From: Blastopirellula sp.
GTDB lineage: Bacteria; Planctomycetota; Planctomycetia; Pirellulales; Pirellulaceae
Length of the DNA stretch: 33,133 bases
Direction: 5' to 3'
Assembly: GCA_002733575.1 (NCBI GenBank)
Contig: NVWB01000044.1
Coordinates: forward strand, 1 to 33,133
Part shown: in pieces, positions 12,188 through 18,847 of the stretch
Layout: every line of letters begins with the position of its first letter
How positions within the stretch are numbered: position 1 is the first letter of the stretch
Program-made: the position numbers and the translations under genes
Notes under the pieces: generated by a model
Databases searched by the model: none
Told to the model about the DNA's origin: nothing
Seen by the model: the letters and a program-made list of their open reading frames with translations, nothing else

Positions 12188-13822
12188 TCACTTCTGCAAA
12201 GCCTGTTTCACAAAACCCGGCAAGCGTTGATTAATTCCCACGCCTGCGTTGTCGTTCGATAGTTTCGGCCCAGGCGTACTACGCCCATCAGCGATTTGTT
12301 TCCGCAACAGGGCCACCATTTTAGCAACCTTTTCAGGGTGTTTGGCGGCCAAGTTGTGATCTTCGTGAACATCTTCGGCCAGGTTGAAGAGTTGCACAAA
12401 TGGGGCCTGGTTCAGATCTTCCCAGGTTGGGTTTTTGCCGAACTTTTTCAGCATGGCTTGCCAGACGTCATCGGGATTAGGCACATTGTCGTACTTGCCG
12501 CTGGAACCCGCGTGAGGGCAGAGACACAGTTTCCAATCGCCTTGACGCACTACGAATGGACCAGTCGATTGCATGATTAAGTTTTTGCGATCTCCGGCAG
12601 CATCCGGCATGACAAGTAACTTAGCGAAACTGATCGAATCAGGTGCTTGCTGTGAACCGATTTTGACACCACTGAGTTCGGCAAACGTGGCCATCAAGTC
12701 GTTCATGCCAATCAGTTGATTGCACTCGCTACCCGCTGTGATTGCATTCGGCCAGTGTGCGATCAGTGGCACCCGCAATCCGCCTTCATACACGGTGAAT
12801 TTATATCCACGATACGGGCCGCTGGCATAGTGTCCTTGTTTTTCGAGCAAGTGAATTTGCCCCGGGGTCGCTTTTAAAATGTTGCCAGCATACGATGCGG
12901 CTCCGTGATCCGAAGAAAACAGAATCAACGTGTTTTCATACACGCCCTGTTTTTTTAATGCGTTGACTACTCGCTCAACGGCATGATCAACTTCCATCAC
13001 AAAATCACCATACACGCCCAGCTTGCTTTTGCCTCGCCAGTTCACACCAGGGCTGGTGGGCGTGTGAGGGGCCGTGAGTGCGAGGAACAAGAAGAACGGA
13101 TCGCTCGCTTTCTGTTTCGCAATGTAGCCTTCGGCTTCTGTGTAGAAGGTTTCCAGCACTTCGTGATCTTGAAAATCTTTCTCCGCTGGCCCCACGCGGT
13201 TGAAAGCACTCCAACCTTTTTGTGCAGTGACTTCTCCTTGCCAGATATTGTTGCGTGCGTACACATAGGGGTACATGTCGAGCGAACCAGGCAGAATAAA
13301 ACTATAATCAAAACCAAACTGCACAGGCCCAAACTTGAGCGGTTGGGTGAAGTCAACATTCGTTGGCCCTTGCGTTTTTCCATCAGTAGTGGTCATGGTT
13401 GTGCCAAGATGCCATTTGCCAACGTAGCCGGTGTTGTAACCAGCGGAGTTCAACATTTTGGCCAGCGTAAAACTCTCGGTCGTCAAATGCGGGCCGACAA
13501 AACCCCAGGGTCCACTGTTACGCGTCTTACCAAAACGCCAGGGATAACGCCCGGTCATGATCGCCAGCCGCGTGGGTCCACAAACTGAAGCATTCACATG
13601 GGCATCGGTGAAACGCAAACCGCCTGCGGCCAGTGCGTCGATATTGGGCGTCTCGATCTTGCAATGTTCTTTGCCGAAGCAACCGGTGTCTCCATAGCCG
13701 AGATCATCGGCCAAAATAAACACAATGTTCGGCGGTTGGGGATTAGGGTTTTCGGCCCATAGTTGACCAGCAGCGAACAAGGCCAGTAGTACAAACATGG
13801 CGGGTGATAAGATGATTCGCAT
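12188..13822 (-). CDS. Secreted sulfatase (arylsulfatase family S1)
   Basis: Formylglycine-dependent sulfatase of 544 residues from the ATG at 13820-13822. This start gives a signal peptide (RIILSPAMFVLLALFAAG) directly; a start 16 codons earlier would add polar residues before it. PNIVFILADDLGYGDTGCFG provides the first metal-binding aspartates. The C-x-P-x-R motif is CGPTR with Cys81, the residue that must be converted to formylglycine, followed by the signature continuation LAIMTGRYPWR. GKWHLG (Lys/His) and ILFSSDHGAA (second Asp/His pair) are intact. The substrate cannot be read; sulfated polysaccharide esters are usual for this group. It follows a ThuA-like gene by 68 bp on the same strand. 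No formylglycine-generating enzyme gene is in the window. Confidence 0.93.
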   Translation of the reverse strand: MRIILSPAMFVLLALFAAGQLWAENPNPQPPNIVFILADDLGYGDTGCFGKEHCKIETPNIDALAAGGLRFTDAHVNASVCGPTRLAIMTGRYPWRFGKTRNSGPWGFVGPHLTTESFTLAKMLNSAGYNTGYVGKWHLGTTMTTTDGKTQGPTNVDFTQPLKFGPVQFGFDYSFILPGSLDMYPYVYARNNIWQGEVTAQKGWSAFNRVGPAEKDFQDHEVLETFYTEAEGYIAKQKASDPFFLFLALTAPHTPTSPGVNWRGKSKLGVYGDFVMEVDHAVERVVNALKKQGVYENTLILFSSDHGAASYAGNILKATPGQIHLLEKQGHYASGPYRGYKFTVYEGGLRVPLIAHWPNAITAGSECNQLIGMNDLMATFAELSGVKIGSQQAPDSISFAKLLVMPDAAGDRKNLIMQSTGPFVVRQGDWKLCLCPHAGSSGKYDNVPNPDDVWQAMLKKFGKNPTWEDLNQAPFVQLFNLAEDVHEDHNLAAKHPEKVAKMVALLRKQIADGRSTPGPKLSNDNAGVGINQRLPGFVKQALQK

Positions 13823-13890
13823 TGAAAATCTAGCTCCGGTAGGCAGGTTGGGTTTGTCTTGTGGCTTCACGCTAAGTGGCGGCTTCCGTC

Positions 13891-14793
13891 TTAATTTGTC
13901 CCTAACCAGCGGCAGGCATTTTCAAGCACCTTGACCACTTCTGGCTGTTTGAACACGGGGTAGGTTTCGTGACCTGGGCGAAAATAGAAGACTTTGCCTT
14001 TGCCGATGTTCCAAACCATGCCGGCCCGAAATCGTTCGCCCAGTTCCCAGGTCTCTTCAAAAATTACTAGATCAGAATCTGGCACATGAAACGGTTCGTT
14101 GTACATTTCCGTCTGCTTCACTTGAAACGAAGCCGGCAAGCCCTGGGCGATAGGGTGCTTGGGCAGTTTCACGGTTACCGTGCTGGGTTTGCCATCAGGT
14201 CGGTAATCGGGGAAGCAGCAGTAGGGCAAATGAATGATCCCATGATGCGAGTTCTGATTCAACTTGTACCCAAACACGGCAGGCGTTATCACTGCGCCAT
14301 GAATCGGTACGGTTCGTTCTCGGGGTGGAGCCACTGTTTCATACGTCACTTTTTTTCCTGCGGCCTGCTTCTCTAAATGCTGGCGAGCATCTTCGATAGA
14401 TCGCCAGTTCATGGCCTCTACAAAAGGGCGAGCCCAATGGGCCGAATGCAGGACGATTAAATCGAGTTCGCCTTTGCGTACATAATCGACAATCAACTTG
14501 GCCCGGTCCAGCGGCACTTCACTCTGGCGAACATGCCCCCACCAGATAATCACATCGGCCCATTCTAAGTTGCCAGCCGAGAGCCCTTGCTCTGGATCAT
14601 CAAGCGAGACGGATCGAAACTCCAACCCTTCGGCCTTACTAAGTTGTGCAACAATCTCATTGCCCAAAAAGTTGTCATAAGCTTCCGACTGCCTGGGCTG
14701 GCGTTCATCCCAAACCAAAACATGCACCGGCTCCGCCACTGCAACTGACACACTGGCCAAATAGGTAGCGATACAAAGAAGTAATAATCTCAT
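13891..14793 (-). CDS. ThuA-like domain protein, secreted
   Basis: 300 residues from the ATG at 14791-14793. This start is chosen because a signal peptide follows at once (RLLLLCIATYLASVSVAVAEP); a start 14 codons earlier is possible. The mature protein begins VHVLVWDERQPRQSEAY and continues with WADVIIWWGHVRQSEVP, LDLIVLHSAHWARPF and ETWELGERFRAGMVWNIGKGKVFYFRPGHETYPVF, the glutamine-amidotransferase-like fold of the ThuA family first named in trehalose utilisation. The true activity of the family is not established in planctomycetes; a role in carbohydrate catabolism is inferred. It is the first gene of a likely pair with the downstream sulfatase. It is divergent from the GNAT gene with 182 bp between starts. 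Confidence 0.85.
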   Translation of the reverse strand: MRLLLLCIATYLASVSVAVAEPVHVLVWDERQPRQSEAYDNFLGNEIVAQLSKAEGLEFRSVSLDDPEQGLSAGNLEWADVIIWWGHVRQSEVPLDRAKLIVDYVRKGELDLIVLHSAHWARPFVEAMNWRSIEDARQHLEKQAAGKKVTYETVAPPRERTVPIHGAVITPAVFGYKLNQNSHHGIIHLPYCCFPDYRPDGKPSTVTVKLPKHPIAQGLPASFQVKQTEMYNEPFHVPDSDLVIFEETWELGERFRAGMVWNIGKGKVFYFRPGHETYPVFKQPEVVKVLENACRWLGTN

Positions 14794-14975
14794 GTTGATG
14801 TTCCAGACAGATAAAAGTAGAAACAGTTGAACCAACTAAGATTGTGATTGGTAAAGCGGCGCGGTGCAAGTAATGAACGAGAGGTTTAGCGAACCATTTG
14901 GTTCATTTTGTGTCGATTTGATCAACTAACGGACATTCTTTCATAATTGAAAAACACGCAATAGGAATCGATCTT

Positions 14976-15419
14976 TTGACCACAAAAATCATCCAAGCCA
15001 GTTCAGAACACCTCGAAGACGCAGCTACTTTGTTTGATGCGTATCGTTGTTTTTATGGTCAGTCGTCCGATCTCGAAGCCGCGCGTCGGTTTCTTGCAGA
15101 CCGGTTTAAGCAAAAAGACTCGGTCCTGCTTCTGGCGTATCATGCAGAAAAAGCAGTCGGCTTCACGCAGCTCTACCCGAGTTTTTCTTCTGTGGGCATG
15201 CAGCGAACTTGGATATTGAACGACTTGTTTGTGATCGACTCTGCCAGAAAATTGGGCGTAGCAACTTCGCTGCTGCAACATGCCCAACAGTTTGGCATCG
15301 AAACCAACGCGGCTCGTTTAACTCTCGCCACGGCTCCTGAAAACCAACCGGCCCAGGCTCTCTACCAAAAACTCGGCTGGGTAGCGGATGGGTTTTTGCA
15401 TTATAAACTTGATTTGTAA
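14976..15419 (+). CDS. GNAT family N-acetyltransferase
   Basis: 147-residue acetyl-CoA dependent acyltransferase of the GNAT fold. Motif A is RKLGVATSLLQHAQQFG (about residues 90-106), with the R/Q-x-x-G-x-G/A acetyl-CoA loop in the form RKLGVA. It is followed by ARLTLATAPENQPAQALYQKLGW, the typical N-x-x-A-x-x-x-Y-x-K-x-G-W end of the fold. The start is TTG at 14976, with AGGAA at 14963-14967, 8 bases upstream; the next in-frame ATG would remove the first strands. The acceptor substrate cannot be told. It stands alone, divergent from the ThuA gene, and is followed by a repeat-bearing spacer. Confidence 0.9.
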   Translation: MTTKIIQASSEHLEDAATLFDAYRCFYGQSSDLEAARRFLADRFKQKDSVLLLAYHAEKAVGFTQLYPSFSSVGMQRTWILNDLFVIDSARKLGVATSLLQHAQQFGIETNAARLTLATAPENQPAQALYQKLGWVADGFLHYKLDL

Positions 15420-15494
15420 CACGCGTCTTTTCAAAAAATAAAGAAGGCCTCACGCTAAGCCTCGAAGCCGCTAAGAAGGAAGGAAAGATTCTTG

Positions 15495-15565
15495 CCACGA
15501 AAGACACGAAAATCACGAACGGGATTTACTTCAAAATCTTTTCGTGGGTTTGGTGTCTTTCGTGG
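15495..15565. repeat. Inverted repeat CCACGAAAGACAC / GTGTCTTTCGTGG
   Basis: A perfect 13-bp inverted repeat has arms at 15495-15507 and 15553-15565, separated by 45 bp, in the 299-bp spacer between the GNAT gene and the 132-residue gene. The loop also has shorter complementary pieces (CACGAAAAT and TTTTCGTG). The sequence type (cgtgtctttcgtgg) recurs loosely at 28366-28393, so it may be a dispersed element. No other gene or clear terminator was seen in the spacer. Confidence 0.7.
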
Positions 15566-15718
15566 TAGAAATTGTAGTAATGAAGGATGTTCTGTTTTTT
15601 GTTGATAACGCGCAGAGAGTGTGATACATTTAGATTCTTTGATCCTGACAATACCGGAAGAATGCGGCATTTGGTTACCGCATTTTTTGCAGTCTAACAC
15701 CTGTGGGCTTCACAATCG

Positions 15719-16117
15719 ATGTTTGAATCAACTGGCAATTACTATCTTTTGGGAACAGGCTCCTGCAAGAGCGTTAGTGTAGACATCGACCAATCCCACG
15801 ATGAGAGCCACTACGAACTTGAAGTATCGACATCTGACGCCTATTTCCGAATTAGGATGCAGAGCCTCGATCCTGCGATAGCAATACTTCGGTTCATAGA
15901 AGATTACATCGGAAAAGAGGAGTTTCATGAACTTGAGATTCCGCTTTCTGAAACGACCCGGCTTCTGTTGGTCAAAGACTCCGAGTTCATGGATCGTTTC
16001 TTCTTGAAGATGTTTGCCGATTCTCTTTTCGTTAAATACACGTTTGCAGGTTTGAATGGTGCATCCTTTATGAAGGCCCTACAGCAAGCACTCGCTGAAT
16101 CCAGATCGGAAAGCTAA
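15719..16117 (+). CDS. Hypothetical protein, 132 residues
   Basis: I do not recognise this family. The protein is soluble and acidic, with no signal peptide or membrane segment and no cofactor motif. It begins MFESTGNYYLLGTGSCKSV and contains alternating beta-like segments (HYELEVSTSDAYFRIRM) followed by two helix-like parts (PAIAILRFIEDYIG; SFMKALQQALAESRSES). The start ATG at 15719 is the only good one. The frame ends 9 bp before the convergent mnmA stop. Its compositional regularity and lack of overlap with another gene suggest that it is real. Confidence 0.55.
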   Translation: MFESTGNYYLLGTGSCKSVSVDIDQSHDESHYELEVSTSDAYFRIRMQSLDPAIAILRFIEDYIGKEEFHELEIPLSETTRLLLVKDSEFMDRFFLKMFADSLFVKYTFAGLNGASFMKALQQALAESRSES

Positions 16118-16131
16118 TAAGCCAGCTTATT
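16116..16131. terminator. Palindrome between convergent stop codons, possible bidirectional terminator
   Basis: AATAAGCCAGCTTATT contains a perfect dyad (AATAAGC and GCTTATT around CA) that spans the TAA of the 132-residue gene and the TAA of mnmA on the other strand. As RNA it would form a short hairpin in either direction. It has no strong T-tract, so its action as a terminator is uncertain. Confidence 0.35.
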
Positions 16132-17251
16132 CAATCCAACCGCCGCCCAACACTTGATCTTCTTGATAACAAACCACGGCTTGGCCTGGGGCGACACCGT
16201 TGCAAGGATCGTCGAAGACGATGCGGATGCGATTGTCTTCTAGCACATAGGCCGTAGCAGGTGTGGCCGGGCTGTTGTAGCGGATTTTTGCCATGCAGGG
16301 GAATTGTTTGCTCGGTGGATCGACTAGCCAGTTGCAGCGGTCGGCGGTCAGTTCGCTGCGGCCAAGTTCTGCTTTGACGCCGATCACCACTTGGTTGTTT
16401 TTTGCGTTAATGTGCGTCACATAACGTGGTTCGGAATGGGCCACGCCGAGACCTTTGCGCTGGCCGATGGTATATTTTTCGATGCCGTCATGCTGACCGA
16501 CAACGGTTCCATCGGTGGTGACAATCTCGCCTGCGGTGTTTAGATCAGCACGTTTCGCTTTGATAAATTCATCGTGTTTGCCGGATGTGACAAAGCAAAT
16601 CTCTTGGCTGTCTTTCTTGTCGGCAACTCGCAGGCCTACTTCTGCTGCCATTTCACGAATCTGTGCTTTTTCAAAATGACCAACCGGTAGCAGCATGCGG
16701 CTTAAAAATTTCCGTTTAATTCCGAACAGCACATAGGTTTGATCTTTGCTGGGATCAACTCCATAGATTAATCGCGGCGTATCGCCTGGTTTGGTCGGTT
16801 CGGCCATGCGTGCATAGTGGCCGGTTGCCACATATTCGGCACCTACGCTATCCGCGTAATCAAACAGCTTGCCGAACTTGATCCAGTTGTTGCACATCAC
16901 GCAAGGGTTGGGCGTTCGGCCTTTCACATACTCATCAATAAAGTAATCGATAATTTGCCCGAACTCTTGCTGCAAATTCAAAGCATAAAATGGAATGTTC
17001 AAATTATCGGCAACTCGGCGCGCATCAGCCGCGTCACTCGCACTACAGCAACCTTGCTTGTGGTCAGGTCTCTGCGAGACGATGGGAAGTGCAGGACCAG
17101 TCGATGATCCATCGATGGAACAGGTAGCGACCGGAGATTCTTCTCCATGACGCATAAAAACTCCAATGACTTCATGCCCTTGCTTTAAAAGTAGATGGGC
17201 TGCCACACTACTATCAACTCCGCCTGACATGGCCAAAACCACACGTGCCAT
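16127..17251 (-). CDS. mnmA: tRNA-specific 2-thiouridylase MnmA
   Basis: Catalyses ATP-dependent 2-thiolation of the wobble uridine (U34) in Lys, Glu and Gln tRNAs; 374 residues. The PP-loop SGGVDSS is at residues 9-15. The two active cysteines of the family are Cys120 in NPCVMCN, the counterpart of the E. coli nucleophile Cys102, and Cys219 in KKDSQEICFV. An additional Cys117 lies where E. coli has the Asp of NPDxxC. YATGHYAR and YTIGQRKGLGV are the usual conserved blocks. The region around residues 33-70 has a polar insertion before GCCSASDA. It is a housekeeping gene, single on its strand and convergent with the 132-residue gene. Confidence 0.97.
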   Translation of the reverse strand: MARVVLAMSGGVDSSVAAHLLLKQGHEVIGVFMRHGEESPVATCSIDGSSTGPALPIVSQRPDHKQGCCSASDAADARRVADNLNIPFYALNLQQEFGQIIDYFIDEYVKGRTPNPCVMCNNWIKFGKLFDYADSVGAEYVATGHYARMAEPTKPGDTPRLIYGVDPSKDQTYVLFGIKRKFLSRMLLPVGHFEKAQIREMAAEVGLRVADKKDSQEICFVTSGKHDEFIKAKRADLNTAGEIVTTDGTVVGQHDGIEKYTIGQRKGLGVAHSEPRYVTHINAKNNQVVIGVKAELGRSELTADRCNWLVDPPSKQFPCMAKIRYNSPATPATAYVLEDNRIRIVFDDPCNGVAPGQAVVCYQEDQVLGGGWIE

Positions 17252-17691
17252 TTTGTATTACTACCCTTCGTACCTTTGAAAACCTGAAACATAGAGAATT
17301 CAGTCTACACTGGAATGTTAGAAGGCCACAGGAGATAGGGAAGAGAGATTTAGAGCAATCGGAATTCGTATTCGAATCGAGAGACTCTCGATATGTCGAA
17401 CCCGTTCCCCCAAACGAAGGGCCCTTTATCGAGTGATTTCCGAGAATTTCAGAAAAGCTACTTGTTTTATTGACCCATTCATGCGCTGATAGAGATATAT
17501 GGATGGCATGCAATAGTCGTGCGGATTGTAGGGACGGAGACCACCTGATTGTAAATGCTTGAGAAACTGGATGGAATCTTCCGATTCAAACGATATCGGA
17601 AGCTTGCGCGGAGATTACTTTACTGTTGTCTTTTGCGATAAGTCCCTAATTTCAAAGTATTTAGTTCTCCACTAAGTTTAAGAAAATCCCA
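17252..17691. other. Divergent intergenic region before the biosynthetic cluster
   Basis: 440 bp between mnmA (minus) and the PPTase gene (plus). Short open frames on either strand show no recognisable motif and overlap one another. No tRNA-like structure was found. The promoters of mnmA and of the cluster are expected here. I see no convincing box pair and no operator-like repeat. Confidence 0.5.
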
Positions 17692-18468
17692 ATGATCCGT
17701 CTCCGCGGCCAATCGAAATCCGACATCCAGCGGCGTGCATCGTGGTTGATTGAAGACGATCAGCTCCACCTGTGGCGCATTGGGCTCGATGAGCCGGCAG
17801 ATGTCGTGGATGGGTTGTACAAACTGCTGAATGAAGAAGAACAAGAACGAGTTGCCGGTTTTCTGGTTGATCAACAGGCGAGTCGATTCACCGTTTGTCG
17901 GGCAACGGTTCGCCAGATCCTTTCTTCTTATCTAGGCTGCGACCCTCAAAAAATAGAGTTTGAGAAAGGGGAATTCGGAAAACCCCACCTTCGAGCTAAA
18001 TGGAGAAAGCAGCCTCTAAAATTCAACATTACCCACTCAGCCGATCTTGGTGTGCTGGCTATCACCAAAAATTGCGAAGTGGGTGTCGATGTCGAGCGAA
18101 TTCGTACGATTCGCGGGCTTCCCCGCATGGTCGAGCGATGTTTGGTCCGTACAGAGCAAGACGATGTCATGAATTCTGACGTGAATCATCGTGGACGAGA
18201 GTTTTTGCGGTTTTGGACTCATAAAGAGGCCTATTTAAAGACTTATGGGGTCGGAATCCGCCAACCGATGGATAAAGTGACCATTGATCTGGCTGCTCCT
18301 CCTTCGCAACGCGTCGTCAACCACTCTGACGTATTCCCTGATGAGACAAAGGCTTACATCTCGGAAGTCTGGCCTGGAGATGACTATGTTGGGGCCGTTT
18401 CAGTCGCTGGTACTACAGAATTTGCCATCGAGACTTTTTCATGGGTCGGTGGTCGTGAACATGCGTAA
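17692..18468 (+). CDS. 4'-phosphopantetheinyl transferase, Sfp type
   Basis: Transfers phosphopantetheine from coenzyme A to the serine of carrier proteins; 258 residues, the size of Sfp-like enzymes and about twice that of AcpS. Signature motifs are GEFGKPHL near residue 95, FNITHSADL, VGVDVERIR with the metal ligands Asp133 and Glu135, and FWTHKEAYLKTYGVGI with Lys178 and Glu179. All are intact. The N-terminus (MIRLRGQSKSDIQRRASWLI) may be a few residues too long, but no better start is evident. It lies 43 bp before the ACP gene and heads the cluster, so its natural targets are probably the free ACP and the ACP domain of the synthase. Confidence 0.95.
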   Translation: MIRLRGQSKSDIQRRASWLIEDDQLHLWRIGLDEPADVVDGLYKLLNEEEQERVAGFLVDQQASRFTVCRATVRQILSSYLGCDPQKIEFEKGEFGKPHLRAKWRKQPLKFNITHSADLGVLAITKNCEVGVDVERIRTIRGLPRMVERCLVRTEQDDVMNSDVNHRGREFLRFWTHKEAYLKTYGVGIRQPMDKVTIDLAAPPSQRVVNHSDVFPDETKAYISEVWPGDDYVGAVSVAGTTEFAIETFSWVGGREHA

Positions 18469-18493
18469 TGTGTAGGATAAAAGATTACACATT
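18467..18493 (+). repeat. Inverted repeat AATGTGTA-N11-TACACATT at the PPTase-ACP junction
   Basis: A perfect 8-bp stem with an 11-base loop begins at the last two bases of the PPTase stop codon and ends 18 bp before the ACP start. It could be an RNA hairpin that separates expression of the PPTase from the carrier protein. It has no T-tract, so simple termination is unlikely. Confidence 0.55.
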
Positions 18494-18511
18494 GCCTCAA
18501 GGTATTACCCT

Positions 18512-18799
18512 ATGACAGACGTGCAGCCTTCAAATAGTGATTCAGCAGAATCGTCGAGCCCCAAATCGGCAGAAGATATCCAGCAATGGATTGTCAATTT
18601 TGTATCCGAAGAGATTTCGGTCTCTCCAGATTCGGTCGATATCAGCGCTCCGTTTGAAAACTTTTCGATTGATTCGGCTGCCGCGATTGGTATGACCGGA
18701 GATCTTGAGCAATGGCTTGATAAACGTATTGACCCGACTGCCGTTTACGATTACCCAACCATCGAAGAATTCGCCGAGTATCTTGCTGCACAAAAGTAA
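18512..18799 (+). CDS. Free-standing acyl carrier protein
   Basis: 95-residue carrier protein. The phosphopantetheine attachment site is Ser55 in FENFSIDSAAAIGMTGDLE, the D-S-x-x-x-x-x-x-x-x-x-L-E pattern of PKS-type carriers. It is followed by the helix III segment PTAVYDYPTIEEFAEYL, typical of stand-alone ACPs that work with type I synthases or acyl-AMP ligases. A Ser/Pro-rich leader of about 20 residues precedes the domain. It lies directly between the PPTase and the giant synthase. It may load a starter chain or carry an intermediate in trans; no acyl-AMP ligase gene is present in the window. Confidence 0.92.
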   Translation: MTDVQPSNSDSAESSSPKSAEDIQQWIVNFVSEEISVSPDSVDISAPFENFSIDSAAAIGMTGDLEQWLDKRIDPTAVYDYPTIEEFAEYLAAQK

Positions 18800-18847
18800 A
18801 GCAACGATCCATTCTTCTTCCATCTCCCCAGAGTATTGATCTCCGAA

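Noticed and set aside
12983..13588. 201-codon open frame antisense to the first sulfatase
   Set aside because: The sulfatase on the other strand is certain from its motifs and signal peptide; the antisense product has a low-complexity His/Arg-rich composition typical of a shadow frame.
17252..17691. Possible RNA gene or riboswitch upstream of the biosynthetic cluster
   Set aside because: Scanning by eye showed no cloverleaf, no conserved riboswitch core and no strong terminator hairpin. A covariance-model search would be needed to revive the idea.
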